Assembly: GCA_900473805.1 (NCBI GenBank)
Contig: UCMS01000031.1
Span: 49,717-113,716, forward strand
Origin: Hyphomicrobiales bacterium
GTDB taxonomy: Bacteria > Pseudomonadota > Alphaproteobacteria > Rhizobiales > Rhizobiaceae
Direction: 5' to 3'
DNA length: 64,000 nt
Below are positions 45,793 to 56,908 of the stretch, one piece after another. The notes under the pieces were generated by a model that saw only the letters and a program-made list of their open reading frames with translations, made no database searches and had not been told where the DNA came from. Position 1 is the stretch's first letter; each line of letters begins with the position of its first letter. The position numbers and the translations under genes are program-made.

Positions 45793-48210
45793 TCAGCACG
45801 CTTCCACCAGAGGCTCCCTCTCCAAGTTTACGCCACCCTTCGATTCCACCCAGCATCCCTGCCCCTCGTAGCGCCAGGCCATCTGCCCCTGCTCGTCGAG
45901 CGTGAAGAGATGCAGCCAGCCATTGTCGAAGAGGGCGCGCACCTGGGCATGCCGCTTCAGGATGTCTGATACCGCCTCTTTAGGCGCCTCGACGGCAACG
46001 GTCAGGCGCAGCGGCACGTGGACGAAAGCCTGGCCATCATGCACCGACTGCCACGGAAGACCGGCCCGCATGTTCCCGCCATTGCCCTCGACGACGCCGA
46101 TGCCACCCACGACATTGTGGAGGAGCTTGTTGCCGGCGCCGAAGAGCGACGGCGCAACGCAGGAGCCGAAATACTGCAGGCTGATCCAGCTCGCGACGAC
46201 GACGGGAGCCGTCAGGATGAGTTCAAGGATCTTGAAGCCCTCGTCCTTCTTCCAGACATAGTCGTGCAGGAAGGCCTGACCTTCCAGCGACCGCCCCGCA
46301 GTCCGCGAGCGCGGTGCCGCGATAAAGGCGCGGCAACCGGCAAGCCCGAGCTCTGGGCGAACTTCCGACCAGTCCTTGCTGCGCTCGATGACACGGTCAG
46401 CGGTCGCCCGCGGCAGACGCCGCGCCCGCTCTGCCCGCGTAAGGCTGCCGGCCTGGGCAAGCCACTGGCGGATGCGCACGATGTCTTCTGGCAGAATGTC
46501 GTTCGCGAGGTCGTCCTCGAACAGCGTTACGGTATCGGTGGTCGTGTCGTGCAGGCCGCCGAGGAAGACGGTGTCGGCCGGGATGGTGATCCCGTTCACC
46601 GCCAGTCTCTCCCGCACGGCGCGATCGTTCAAGAGATCGGCCAGCAGACGCGCGTTGACGTCGCCGGCATACCCGCCGCAGGCCCCGCAGTGAAGGGCGC
46701 TGGCATAGGGGTTGTTCACCACATTTGCCCCGTGACCGGCGATCAGAACGAAGCGGCCGAAACCTTCCGTCAGCGACATCGCCTTCAGCACCGTATCGGC
46801 AACCACGGCGCGAGTATCGAGATCGAGGCGCGGCGCGAAGCGGGGCTTGGCGGTGTCCGGACCCTTGCCCTTGCCGAAGCCCAGACCATCACGCATGAGC
46901 TTGCCGGCATAAACAGGCCCCATCGCTTCGACAAAGGCGAAGGAAGAGACCGCGGCCAACTTGAAACGGCCCCACGCGCGTGTGGCGCGCGCACTGAACC
47001 GCGCCTGCTGATCGGCTTCCTCATCATGATCGACAGCGCTGCAGCTGAAGACCGACGGCTTCAAGAGAACCGGCAGGCGATGTTCGGCAACGTCAGAAGC
47101 AAAGCCCTTGTGGCTGGCGCCGAGACCGAAGAAGCCGGCGAAGCCGAGCGTGCGGACAGCAGGATCAACGCTTTCGAGCGAGCGCCGAAAAACTTCCGAA
47201 CGCACGTCAATGCAGAAGGCCGCCTGCAGCACCGGCCGCAATTCGGCGACCTTGACCGTCGAGGGTGCCGCAAGCTTTGCAGCGAGCTTCCTTTGGGTGG
47301 CCCGCTCCGCCGCCATCTGCAGCAGCCCGTCGATGATGGTATCGAAATCAGGGCTGACCGGCTCGGCATGGCTCCGCCGGACCTGCTGCCACTCGCTTTC
47401 GATCGCCGTCTTGTGCTGGGCGTAAAGGGCCTCTTCGAACACCAGCCGGATCGCGAGCAGCTCGAGCGCCGTCGTATCCGTGCGGCCTTCGACTTCCGCC
47501 TTGAACTGGATGTGGCGGGCATACTGGGCCCAACCGCCGACGGTCAGCAGAAGCTGATGGAAATAGGTGCCGGGTTCGGCGCCGAGGCCGAGCGAAACGG
47601 CTGCCCGCTCGATCGCCCCATGCGGGGTCTCCGGCGTTTCGTCGACATGAATGCTGAAGCCCTTGAAGCCCATGATTTCCGGGGTCAGGTCATGGGTGGC
47701 AAAGGCGCGCCAGGCGGCATAGAGCCCGTTGCGCCGGGATGCGGCCCAGAGTGCCTGTCCCTGATCGAAGAACCCGGCCGCGAAGCTGCCGATCCGCTCG
47801 GAGACCAGACCCGGCCAGTCCTTGCCCGTGGCCCGTGCGGCAAGCTCCGCAATGGTCGGGAGAGCGGCAACCGCCTGCGGCTCTTCGGCAAGGGCAGTCT
47901 TCAGCGCCGGCAGATCGATCTGGTTGAACAGCGTGCTCGACTGGAGTGCGGCCACCAGATCGTCGTCCGTGATCTCGCCCTTGGCGAACAGGTCGGCATA
48001 GTGCTTGCGCGGCAGAGCCAGCCGGACGCCGCCGATCCGGGCCAGCCGAGCCGCCGTCTGGTCGAGCGTCTCGCTGATCTGGCCGAGGAAGGGATTGACG
48101 GCAACGGTGGCCGTCAGCGGCCAGGCCGGCGGGATCGCCCGCACGGCCTGATCTGCCGCCCGGGCAAGCGCTTCGCCATGCAGGGTGTCGATTGTGGTCA
48201 TCTCGGTCAT
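45793..48210 (-). CDS. dabA: DAB inorganic carbon accumulation complex, zinc subunit DabA (DUF2309)
   Basis: An 805-residue DUF2309 protein, a membrane-associated relative of beta-carbonic anhydrase that hydrates CO2 vectorially when paired with DabB. Zinc-site residues are intact: Cys333 and Asp335 in AFCIDVRSE, His493 in [10 protein letters not shown] and Cys508 in HCGACGG. The His-to-Cys spacing of 15 equals that recalled for Halothiobacillus DabA. N-terminal [14 protein letters not shown] and C-terminal LPWQSVHDG segments are family-typical. It starts 4 bp after dabB. In a heterotroph the likely role is supply of bicarbonate for carboxylases. Confidence 0.94.
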   Translation of the reverse strand: MTEMTTIDTLHGEALARAADQAVRAIPPAWPLTATVAVNPFLGQISETLDQTAARLARIGGVRLALPRKHYADLFAKGEITDDDLVAALQSSTLFNQIDLPALKTALAEEPQAVAALPTIAELAARATGKDWPGLVSERIGSFAAGFFDQGQALWAASRRNGLYAAWRAFATHDLTPEIMGFKGFSIHVDETPETPHGAIERAAVSLGLGAEPGTYFHQLLLTVGGWAQYARHIQFKAEVEGRTDTTALELLAIRLVFEEALYAQHKTAIESEWQQVRRSHAEPVSPDFDTIIDGLLQMAAERATQRKLAAKLAAPSTVKVAELRPVLQAAFCIDVRSEVFRRSLESVDPAVRTLGFAGFFGLGASHKGFASDVAEHRLPVLLKPSVFSCSAVDHDEEADQQARFSARATRAWGRFKLAAVSSFAFVEAMGPVYAGKLMRDGLGFGKGKGPDTAKPRFAPRLDLDTRAVVADTVLKAMSLTEGFGRFVLIAGHGANVVNNPYASALHCGACGGYAGDVNARLLADLLNDRAVRERLAVNGITIPADTVFLGGLHDTTTDTVTLFEDDLANDILPEDIVRIRQWLAQAGSLTRAERARRLPRATADRVIERSKDWSEVRPELGLAGCRAFIAAPRSRTAGRSLEGQAFLHDYVWKKDEGFKILELILTAPVVVASWISLQYFGSCVAPSLFGAGNKLLHNVVGGIGVVEGNGGNMRAGLPWQSVHDGQAFVHVPLRLTVAVEAPKEAVSDILKRHAQVRALFDNGWLHLFTLDEQGQMAWRYEGQGCWVESKGGVNLEREPLVEAC

Positions 48211-48214
48211 CGGT

Positions 48215-49798
48215 TCACTCCTTCACGGAAGCAGGCGTTGCGGAGGTGGAGCGCTGAAGCGTCCAGCCACCGAGCAGGCGATCGAAGAGGGCATTCACAT
48301 AGAGGCCATTGGCGAGATGGACGCGCAGGCCCGCCGCCGCCGGATGATAGGCCCAGAGCGGGAAAAGCGACTGGGCGACCGCCACCACGCCGAAGGTCAC
48401 GACGGCAAGCAGCATCAACGTCCATTCGAGCGGCCCAGGCTGTGGCGTCGCCGGCAGCGTCCCGAGCATCAGCTTGTCGGAGATGCGCTGTAGGGCGAAG
48501 TAGGCCGTGGCCGCCGAGATCGAGTAGAGCGACGTCCGCCAGGTGAGCGCCCGGGGCGCGGCATCGGCCAGCCCTTGTGCGATCAGATAGGCGACGCCGA
48601 AGATCAGGATCGCACCGAGTGCGAGCGCCTGCGGCGGCTTGTCGGCAAAGCCGAACAACACACCGATGACGGCGTAGATGGTCAGCGCCAGGAGGAAGGC
48701 GCGTCCGACCGCCTTGGCATTCGGGATCGCCACCGGACCGGGGCGCCGGATCGAGGCAACCGTCTCGATCGCCGAGCCGGAGCCGAGGAAGGCATGCGCC
48801 TTGTAAAGCGAGTGGGCGACGATATGCAGCAGCGCGATCGGGAAGAGTGCCAGGCCACACTGCAGGATCATGAAGCCCATCTGCGCGACCGTCGACCAGG
48901 CGAGCGAGGTCTTAACCGCCGACTGGGTGAGCATCACCAGACTGCCGAACAGCGCCGTGAAGCCGCCAACCATGACCAGCACCGCAAGCACCACCGGCGC
49001 CTGCAACATGACATCGGCAAAGCGGATCAGGAGGAAGCCGCCGGCATTGACGACACCGGCATGCAGGAGAGCCGAGACCGGGGTCGGCGTTTCCATCACT
49101 TCCGTCAGCCAGCCATGGGTCGGGAACTGCGCGGACTTCAGAAGTGCGGCGACAGCAAGCAGTGCGGCGGCCGTGATGGTCAGCGGCAGCCCCTCGCCTT
49201 CCCGCGCGGCGGCAAGGATGGTGGCGATGTCGCCGGTGCCGAAGGAAATGGCGAGCAGGATGACGGCGCCGATCAGCGCGGCATCACCGGTGCGCGAGAC
49301 GATGAACTTCTTGCGCGCGGCGCGCTGGGCAGCGATCCGCTCGGGGTAGAAGAGTAGAAGCTGATGCAGAAGCAGGCTGGTCGCGACCCAGCCGACAACG
49401 AGCTGGAGCAGCGTACCAGACTGAACAAGCAGCAGAACAGCCGCCAGCGTCGCGGTCATCCAGCCGGTGAAGGGCCCTTGCCGTTCCTCGCCGTCAAGGA
49501 AGGTTCCGGCATATCGTAGTACCACCCAGCCGATGAAGGAGACGAGAAGCAGCATCACCAGGCTGACAAGGTCGAGCCGCGAGGCCAGCGCGAAGTAGCT
49601 GTAACCGATCGCCGGGCTGGTGCCTGGACCTTGGAGATAAAGGACCACACCGGACAGGATCGCGACGACAATCGAAGCGAGCGCCGCGCATTCGGCAACG
49701 CGGATGGCCATGCGCGGGCGAATCCCCGGCGCCTTGAAGGCATAGTAAGAGGCACCGGCAAGCAGCAGCGGTGCAAGAAGCGGCAGCATATGGATCAC
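48215..49798 (-). CDS. dabB: DAB inorganic carbon accumulation complex, membrane subunit DabB
   Basis: A 527-residue NuoL/MrpA-like cation-transporting membrane protein with about 13 helices. Landmarks are [23 protein letters not shown], the core helix [30 protein letters not shown] (about 217-246, with conserved Lys and Glu) and [18 protein letters not shown]. It is shorter than NuoL and lacks the long lateral helix, as expected for DabB. A GTG start at 49798 follows GGAGA. It is the first gene of dabBA and is divergent from a LysR gene. Confidence 0.92.
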   Translation of the reverse strand: MIHMLPLLAPLLLAGASYYAFKAPGIRPRMAIRVAECAALASIVVAILSGVVLYLQGPGTSPAIGYSYFALASRLDLVSLVMLLLVSFIGWVVLRYAGTFLDGEERQGPFTGWMTATLAAVLLLVQSGTLLQLVVGWVATSLLLHQLLLFYPERIAAQRAARKKFIVSRTGDAALIGAVILLAISFGTGDIATILAAAREGEGLPLTITAAALLAVAALLKSAQFPTHGWLTEVMETPTPVSALLHAGVVNAGGFLLIRFADVMLQAPVVLAVLVMVGGFTALFGSLVMLTQSAVKTSLAWSTVAQMGFMILQCGLALFPIALLHIVAHSLYKAHAFLGSGSAIETVASIRRPGPVAIPNAKAVGRAFLLALTIYAVIGVLFGFADKPPQALALGAILIFGVAYLIAQGLADAAPRALTWRTSLYSISAATAYFALQRISDKLMLGTLPATPQPGPLEWTLMLLAVVTFGVVAVAQSLFPLWAYHPAAAGLRVHLANGLYVNALFDRLLGGWTLQRSTSATPASVKE

Positions 49799-49888
49799 GT
49801 GACGTCTCCGGGCTCGGCCGCTGCTTGGGAGGAGGCAGCGACTATCTCACGGACCTGTTATCAGCGGCGTGATCACAAGAAAAATTCA

Positions 49889-49921
49889 TTGTTTCTCTAA
49901 ATCTGTTCTATAAAATAGAAC
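49889..49921 (+). promoter_or_regulatory. LysR promoter with perfect operator palindrome touching the start codon
   Basis: GTTCTAT-AAA-ATAGAAC (49905-49921) is a perfect 17-bp inverted repeat ending 1 bp before the ATG at 49923. Candidate -35 TTGTTT (49889) and -10 TAAAAT (49911) have 16 bp spacing and put the start of transcription at about the ATG. There is no ribosome site, which suggests a leaderless mRNA. Confidence 0.5.
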
Positions 49922-49922
49922 C

Positions 49923-50819
49923 ATGTCCGAGTTGAACTATCATCACCTCCGGTATTTTCGCGCCGTCGCCCATGACGGCAACCTGACGCGCACGGCGGAG
50001 CGGCTGAATCTTTCGCAATCCGCTCTCTCGATCCAGATCAAGCAGTTGGAAGAGCGGTTGGGTCATTCGCTCTTTGAGCGGCGGGGCCGCCAGCTCTATC
50101 TCACGGAAGCCGGCCGCATCGCGCTCGACCATGCCGACACCATCTTCTCGGCCGGAGAGGAACTGGTCGAGACGCTGAAGGAAACCGGCAGAACCCGCCG
50201 CGCAATCCGCATTGGCGCGCTCGCCACCCTCTCGCGCAACTTCCAGATGGAGTTCCTGCGTCCGATCCTGGGACGCTCCGACGTCGACATGATCCTGCGT
50301 TCCGGCAGCACCAGCGAGTTACTCGGCGCGCTCGAAACGCTGAACCTCGACATCGTCCTGCTCAACCAGGCGCCGATGGCGGATTCGGTCACGCCCTTCA
50401 TTGCACAGCATGTCTATCAGCAGCGCGTCAGCCTGATCGGCAAGCCATCCTATGGCAAGCCCGGCGCGACGCTCGCTGACCTGCTTGGCGAGCATCCCGT
50501 CATCCTGCCGACGCTGGAAAGCGGCGTGCGCTCGCAATTCGAAGCCCTCGTCGCGCGGCTCGGCATCACCCCGCAGATCGCGGCTGAAGTCGACGACATG
50601 GCGATGATGCGTCTTCTCGCCCGCGAAGGTGCGGGCCTGGCCGTTCTGCCGCCGATCGTCGTCAAGGGCGAGCTCGAGGCAGGGACTCTGGTCGAGTTCG
50701 ATGCGCTGCCCGGCATGATCGAATCCTTCTTTGCCGTGACCGTGAAGCGCCGCTTTCCCAATCCGCTGATCCGGCCATTGCTGGAAGCGAGCGAAGACGG
50801 CAAAACCGCCGGCGGCTGA
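49923..50819 (+). CDS. LysR-family regulator, NhaR-like, divergent from dabBA
   Basis: A 298-residue LysR regulator. The helix-turn-helix spans about 5-63 (LNYHHLRYFRAVAHDGNLTR, SQSALSIQIKQLEERLGHSLFERR), as in NhaR and related proteins. The effector domain (about 93-290) has IGALATLSRNFQMEFLRPIL. Divergence from dabBA makes it the probable regulator of carbon accumulation, in the manner of CbbR-type proteins. No ribosome site precedes the start. Direct target and effector are inferences. Confidence 0.92.
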   Translation: MSELNYHHLRYFRAVAHDGNLTRTAERLNLSQSALSIQIKQLEERLGHSLFERRGRQLYLTEAGRIALDHADTIFSAGEELVETLKETGRTRRAIRIGALATLSRNFQMEFLRPILGRSDVDMILRSGSTSELLGALETLNLDIVLLNQAPMADSVTPFIAQHVYQQRVSLIGKPSYGKPGATLADLLGEHPVILPTLESGVRSQFEALVARLGITPQIAAEVDDMAMMRLLAREGAGLAVLPPIVVKGELEAGTLVEFDALPGMIESFFAVTVKRRFPNPLIRPLLEASEDGKTAGG

Positions 50820-50864
50820 GCAACGTAAAGCTCAGACGCATCAAGCATTTGAGAAGGGCATCGC

Positions 50865-51854
50865 GTGAAGACATCCATCGCCATCATCGGGGCCGGTATT
50901 GCTGGCATCACGCTCGCCCGCAATCTCTCCGCCCTCGCCGAGGTCACCGTGTTTGAAAAGAGCCGGGGACTGGGCGGCCGCATGGCAAACCGTCGCCGCG
51001 AGGGCTTCTCCTTCGACCATGGCGCCCAGTATTTCACCGCGCGCTCGCCGGCATTCAAGGCGACCGCGGAAAGCGCCGCGGCAGACGGTGATGCCGGTAT
51101 CTGGCCGAAATCGGTTCATACGCTGAAGGCAGACGGCCTTGTGAGCGACACGCGCCCGCCGGAGCCACGTTACGTCGGCACTCCGGGCATGAGCGCGTTT
51201 GCCCATGGATTGGCTGAAGGGCTCCATATCCGCAAGGAAGCCACCGTGGCGGAGATTGTCTCTGCCGACGCAGGCTGGACGCTGAGCGACAACGAGGGGC
51301 AGGATCTTGGCCGCTTCGATCTCATTGTTTCCACCGCCCCCGCTCCGCAGACCGCCCGGCTAATGCCAGAGAATTTTAGCGGTCATGCCGCCCTCAAGGC
51401 TGCCGAAATGAGTGGCTGCTTTACCCTGATGATCGGCTTGAATGAACCACTCGACCTCGGCTTCGAGGCTGCCCGCATCGAGGATGAAGTCTTGAGCTGG
51501 ATCGCCGTGGAAGCGAGCAAGCCGGGGCGGCCTGCAAAAACTGCGCTCACCATCCACAGCCGCAACGACTGGGCCGAAGTCAATCTGGAGCGCGACCGTG
51601 ATGCCGTGAAAACCGAAATGCTCCAATCCCTCGACCGTCTCCTCGGCAAAGATTTCTCGACTGCTCCATGGCTCGATCTGCATCGCTGGCGTTATGCCAA
51701 TGTCGAGAAACCCGTCGGCCAGCCCTATCTGTTCGACGCAAGCCTTGGCCTCGGCGCCTGCGGCGACTGGTGTCTCGGCAATCGGGTTGAGGCGGCGGTA
51801 GAGAGCGCTCAGGCGCTGTCGCAACTGCTGACCCAACGCCTGCAAGGAGCTTGA
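50865..51854 (+). CDS. Renalase-like NAD(P)/FAD-dependent oxidoreductase
   Basis: A 329-residue flavoprotein with a GTG start. It begins IAIIGAGIAGITLARNLS (FAD dinucleotide motif), followed by VFEKSRGLGGRMANRR and FDHGAQYFTAR, a segment shared with renalases. The C-terminal FAD motif is LGACGDWCLGNRVEAAVESA. Renalases oxidise the wrong isomers of beta-NAD(P)H, a housekeeping repair task; this bacterial role is inferred. It is 1 bp from a DUF3429 gene. Confidence 0.87.
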   Translation: MKTSIAIIGAGIAGITLARNLSALAEVTVFEKSRGLGGRMANRRREGFSFDHGAQYFTARSPAFKATAESAAADGDAGIWPKSVHTLKADGLVSDTRPPEPRYVGTPGMSAFAHGLAEGLHIRKEATVAEIVSADAGWTLSDNEGQDLGRFDLIVSTAPAPQTARLMPENFSGHAALKAAEMSGCFTLMIGLNEPLDLGFEAARIEDEVLSWIAVEASKPGRPAKTALTIHSRNDWAEVNLERDRDAVKTEMLQSLDRLLGKDFSTAPWLDLHRWRYANVEKPVGQPYLFDASLGLGACGDWCLGNRVEAAVESAQALSQLLTQRLQGA

Positions 51855-51855
51855 T

Positions 51856-52287
51856 ATGTACCGCGATCCGACGCTCACCAAACTCCTGACCTATTCCGGC
51901 GCCCTGCCCTTCTGGGCGCTCGGCCTCGCCCAGGTGCTCGGCTATCAACCCGCTCTGGCTGCGCAGGCCTTTATCGCCTATGGCACCGGGATCGCCTGCT
52001 TCATGGCGGGCACACTGTGGAGCCAGGCACAGATCCGCGCCCAGGATCCGAGGATCATGCTGATCGGAAGCAATGTCGCTGCACTGATGGCGATCGGCGG
52101 ACTTCTTGTTTTCCCGCTCGCACCTGTCATCACGATGGCGCTGCATGTGGCGGTCTTTCTAGGCCTGTTGGCCGCCGACCTCAACATTCACCGCAGAGGT
52201 GACCAACCCGCCTGGTATCTGGCGCTTCGGCGCAACGTCACCCTGTTGGTGATTGCCGCCTATGCGGTGGTCATGATCCTGACATGA
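51856..52287 (+). CDS. DUF3429 family membrane protein
   Basis: A 143-residue inner-membrane protein with about four to five hydrophobic helices (LTYSGALPFWALGLAQVLG, AQAFIAYGTGIACFMAGTLW, IGSNVAALMAIGGLLVF, LHVAVFLGLLAADL, VTLLVIAAYAVVMIL). The pattern LPFWALGL with YGTGIACFMAGTLW is typical of DUF3429. Function unknown. It starts 1 bp after the renalase-like gene, so the two are one operon, 110 bp ahead of an ECF sigma gene. Confidence 0.85.
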   Translation: MYRDPTLTKLLTYSGALPFWALGLAQVLGYQPALAAQAFIAYGTGIACFMAGTLWSQAQIRAQDPRIMLIGSNVAALMAIGGLLVFPLAPVITMALHVAVFLGLLAADLNIHRRGDQPAWYLALRRNVTLLVIAAYAVVMILT

Positions 52288-52397
52288 GATTTTTTTGGTC
52301 CATGCTGTAAGATCGGGATCGCAACGCGCGACAAAGGTGAGCGTGCTATGTGGCGCACGGGATCTTGGCAGGCGCGGACGATGTCCGGGGGATCATG

Positions 52398-53030
52398 ATG
52401 AGGAATGTGGGTGAGCACGAATTGAGCGGTGGAACGAGTGCTGCGGCACCGTTTCTCGCCGATGCGGTCTACATGGCGGAACTGCGCGAGCGCATGCTGA
52501 AATTCGCAAGCCTTCAGCTGGCCGATCCGGGCCTGGCCGAAGATGCGGTGCAGGAAGCGCTCGCGGGTGCGCTGCGAAACGCCAAGGCCTTTGCCGGTCG
52601 CTCCGCCTTTCGCACCTGGGTCTTCGCCATCCTGCGCAACAAGATCGCCGATCAGATCCGCTTCAAGCGTCGACAATCGCAGATGATTGCCATGCCGCTT
52701 GGCCACTTCCCGGATGAGGACGAACCCCGTTATTTCGACGCCAAGGGTCACTGGGCGCCGGAAAACCGGCCGAGCGACTGGGGCAATCCTGAAGTAGAGC
52801 TCTTGGGCAAGGACTTCTGGCGCGTCTTCGAAGCCTGCCTCGATCATCTGCCACCCGATCAGGGCCGCGTCTTCATGATGCGGGAATTCGTCGAGATGGA
52901 GACATCAGAGATCTGTGCGGAGGTCGGCATCACCACCACCAATCTGCATGTCCTCATGCATCGTGCCCGGCTACGGCTGCGCAACTGCCTGGAAGGCCAC
53001 TGGTTCGCGCCGAAGGAGAGCCTGTCATGA
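52398..53030 (+). CDS. ECF sigma factor
   Basis: A 210-residue sigma70-family factor of the extracytoplasmic function type. Region 2 reads LRERMLKFASLQLADPGLAEDAVQEALAGALRN and the -10 contacts lie in SAFRTWVFAILRNKIADQIRFKRR. Region 4 is at about 145-195 (HLPPDQGRVFMMREFVEMETSEICAEVG, then TTTNLHVLMHRARLRLRNCL). The linker is long (about 45 residues). The start at 52398 is favoured because GGGGGA is 5 nt upstream. The stop overlaps the anti-sigma start by 4 bp. Confidence 0.9.
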   Translation: MRNVGEHELSGGTSAAAPFLADAVYMAELRERMLKFASLQLADPGLAEDAVQEALAGALRNAKAFAGRSAFRTWVFAILRNKIADQIRFKRRQSQMIAMPLGHFPDEDEPRYFDAKGHWAPENRPSDWGNPEVELLGKDFWRVFEACLDHLPPDQGRVFMMREFVEMETSEICAEVGITTTNLHVLMHRARLRLRNCLEGHWFAPKESLS

Positions 53031-53221
53031 TGTGTGAAAACGCAACGAAACTGGCTTCCGATGAGCTGGACCGAGGCCTTTCCATCCGTGAGACCGTCGG
53101 CCTCCGGCTGCATCTGATGAAGTGCGGGGCCTGCTCGGGGTTTGCCAAGCAAATCGGGGTGTTGCGCAAGGCGACCCGTCGCTATGTCGCGACAGACGCG
53201 TCGGATCCGGGCGAGCGCTGA
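53027..53221 (+). CDS. Zinc-finger anti-sigma factor
   Basis: A 64-residue soluble protein with the HLMKCGAC stretch, the His-x3-Cys-x2-Cys core of the zinc-binding ZAS fold. An upstream Cys3 may be a further ligand. It lacks a membrane segment, so it acts in the cytoplasm and may release the ECF factor on oxidation or metal change. It overlaps the sigma gene by 4 bp. Its stop abuts the stop of convergent pcaB with no gap. Confidence 0.85.
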   Translation: MMCENATKLASDELDRGLSIRETVGLRLHLMKCGACSGFAKQIGVLRKATRRYVATDASDPGER

Positions 53222-54271
53222 TCAGCGGTCACCCATTTCCTCGACCGATTGGAGGAGATCGATGGCCAGTCTTGTCGAAGCCCCCGCGGCGATCGCCATC
53301 TGCGGCAGGATCATCCATTCGAGTGTCCAGGCAGCGCCCGATCGCTCCTGCTCATGCACGAGCGCCTGATGCAGGCCGGAGATCTGCACGGCGTTGAACC
53401 GCGCAAGCGTGATGAGGACCTCGGCCTTCACCGGATTGCGCTTGTGCGGCATGGCGGAAGATGCACCGCCGCCACCGATGATCGCCGTACCATTGTCCGC
53501 CATCAGCGCGAGATCCTGACCGATCTTGCCCAGACTGCCGGTGACCTGGGAGAACAAGCCGCCGATCTCGGCGATCACCGCCCGCTGGCTGTGCCACTGC
53601 GGCCGGTCCGACAGCTTCAGGATGTCCGACAGCCGCGCGCGAACCGCGACAGCCTTGTCGCCGAGCTTCTCCAGCGTACCGGCGGCACCGCCGAACTGCA
53701 GCGGCAGACCGGATCGAAGCATCTTTTGAACAGCCGACTGATGGCCGACAAGGGGCGTTTTCCAGCTCGACAACCGATCGGCAACATGGATCGGGATCGC
53801 CGCTTGCATGCGGGTACGGCCCATCAGCGACTTGCCACCAGACCGCCCGTTCAGATCGTCAAGTGCTGCGATGACGGCGCCGAGGCGCTGATCGAGGATC
53901 GATAGCACTGTCGTCAGCCGGAGCATCAGACCCGTATCGATGGCGTCCTGGCTGGTGGCACCGAAGTGGAGATCCTTGCCCGCCTCTCCCAGTGCCGCCC
54001 GCCATTGTCGCACGAGCTCCGGAATGACCACGCCATCACGCCCGATCGACTGCCTGAGCGCATCGATATCCGCCGTGAACGTCTCCTGCAAAGCGGCAAT
54101 TGTGGCAGGTGCAGCACCAGAGATCAGCCCCTCTGCCGCTTCTGTTTCGGCCAGTGCCACCTCGAAACGCAGCATGGCGGAGAGTTCGGCAACGGCCGCA
54201 AACTGCGCGCCGATTTCCTCGTCGCCGAGCAGGCCGGAGAGGATCGGATGGTCGAAGACGGATGCGGTCAT
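53222..54271 (-). CDS. pcaB: 3-carboxy-cis,cis-muconate cycloisomerase
   Basis: A 349-residue fumarase/aspartase-superfamily enzyme that cyclises 3-carboxymuconate to 4-carboxymuconolactone. The family signature is GGGGASSAMPHKRNPV (about 261-276). ATSQDAID carries the second conserved region. The ATG at 54271 opens MTASVFDHPILSG, normal for PcaB; a longer reading extends into pcaG. It is the last gene of pcaDCHGB, 19 bp after pcaG. It is shorter than the roughly 450-residue Pseudomonas form, in line with the rhizobial version. Confidence 0.94.
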   Translation of the reverse strand: MTASVFDHPILSGLLGDEEIGAQFAAVAELSAMLRFEVALAETEAAEGLISGAAPATIAALQETFTADIDALRQSIGRDGVVIPELVRQWRAALGEAGKDLHFGATSQDAIDTGLMLRLTTVLSILDQRLGAVIAALDDLNGRSGGKSLMGRTRMQAAIPIHVADRLSSWKTPLVGHQSAVQKMLRSGLPLQFGGAAGTLEKLGDKAVAVRARLSDILKLSDRPQWHSQRAVIAEIGGLFSQVTGSLGKIGQDLALMADNGTAIIGGGGASSAMPHKRNPVKAEVLITLARFNAVQISGLHQALVHEQERSGAAWTLEWMILPQMAIAAGASTRLAIDLLQSVEEMGDR

Positions 54272-54290
54272 GCTGTTATCGAGGCCCTTC

Positions 54291-54904
54291 TCAGATGTCG
54301 AAGAAGACCGTCTCCTTCTCCCCCTGCAGGTGGATGTCGAAGTGATAGGTCGAACCGTCCCGCTGCGCAATCAGGGTCGGCACACGCACCCGGTGCTCGA
54401 TACGCGCGAGGATCGGGTCCTCGGCATTCGCCGCCTCTTCATCGCCGAAATAAAGACGCGTGTTGAGGCCGAGATTGATGCCGCGCGCGACGATCCAGAA
54501 GGAGATATGCGGCGCCATCAACCGGCCATCGCGAAACGGCACCCGGCCCGGCTTGATCGTCTCGAACCGATATTCGCCAGTCGTGAGATCACACGGGCAT
54601 CGGCCCCAGCCGGTGAAGTTCGGATCGGCACTGCCGCGCGTCTCCGACGGACTGTTGTAAAACCCCTCGGCATCCGCCTGCCAGATCTCGATCAGCGCAT
54701 CTTTGAGCGGCGTACCGGAGCCATCGATGACGCGACCGGTCACCGTGATACGCTCGCCGCGCGTCTTGTCGTTGACCATGGCAGTGCCGAGATCGGCCGG
54801 ATAGACGCCCTCGATATCGGCAAAGTTCGGCGTGAGGCCGATATGGACGTAAGGGCCGGCCGTTTGGCTGGCACTTTCCTTGAGGTAGCCGAGATCCTGG
54901 ACCA

Positions 54905-54905
<1 letters not shown>
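54291..54905 (-). CDS. pcaG: Protocatechuate 3,4-dioxygenase alpha subunit
   Basis: A 204-residue intradiol dioxygenase alpha chain. It has SASQTAGPYVHIGL near the N-terminus, VIDGSGTPLKDALIEIWQADAEG, and FRDGRLMAPHISFWIVARGIN. It lacks the full set of iron ligands, which lie on the beta subunit. It partners with PcaH to open protocatechuate between the hydroxyls. Its start overlaps the pcaH stop (TGATG). Confidence 0.96.
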
Positions 54906-56058
<1,153 letters not shown>

Positions 56059-56066
<8 letters not shown>

Positions 56067-56868
56067 GGGCTGCCTCTCCTGAGATGACGGGCGCGAGAAA
56101 GGCCTCGATGATTGTGGTAAGCATTTCCGGCTGCTCCACGCAGGGAATATGGCCGGCATCCTTGATGACCTCGTAGCGGGCGCGCGGGATGAGCTTCGCC
56201 AGCGAAAGAACAAGCTCAGGTGGCGTCGCCCCATCCTGATCGCCGACGACGCAGAGCGTGGGAACGGCAATTTCGCCAGCGGCAGCGGTGTAGTCGGCAT
56301 CGCGGATCGCAGCACAGGTGCCGGTGTAACCCTCGACTGGTTGCCGCAGCATCATGTTGCGATAGCCTGGAAAGGAGGAATCGCTTTCGCGGAAGGCCGG
56401 CGTGAACCAGCGCTCCATCACACCATCGACGATCCCATCAAGACCGCTCTCCTCGATGGCGGCGATGCGGGCGGCCCACATGTCTGCCGTACCGATCTTG
56501 TGCGCCGTATCGCAAAGGATCAGCGCCTTCACCAGATCCGGCCGACGAGCGTAGAGCCCCTGGGCGATCAACCCGCCCACGGAAAGCCCGCAGACGACGG
56601 CATCGCTCACCTTCAGATGCTCCAGCAGCCCGATCAGGTCATCGACATGGTCTTCGATCGAGTACGGGGCCTCACCGACATCCGACAGACCGTGGCCGCG
56701 CTTGTCATAGGTCAGCAGCGGATAGCTGCCGGCGAGCCGCACGATCACGTCGCGCCAGATGCGAAAATCCGTTCCCAGCGAATTGATGAAGACGATGACG
56801 GGTTTGTTGCCCGGCCCACCAATGATCTGGTGATGCAGGCTGACGCCGTTGACCTGAACGAACTGCAC
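56059..56868 (-). CDS. pcaD: 3-oxoadipate enol-lactonase
   Basis: A 269-residue alpha/beta hydrolase that opens the enol-lactone to 3-oxoadipate. The nucleophile elbow is CGLSVGGLIAQ, the acid lies in VVGDQDGATP and the base in DAGHIPCVEQPE. A GTG at 56868 is preferred since GGAGGAGGAG lies 4 nt upstream and the protein then begins VQFVQVNGVSLHHQ; an upstream ATG at 56901 is possible. First gene of pcaDCHGB, divergent from pcaQ. Confidence 0.95.
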
Positions 56869-56908
56869 GGGCTCCTCCTCCGTTGACACCATATTGCTCA
56901 CGCGATTT

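Noticed and set aside
46018..48546. Very long plus-strand open frame antisense to dabA
   Set aside because: DabA on the minus strand has all catalytic residues; the antisense frame has no recognisable domain.
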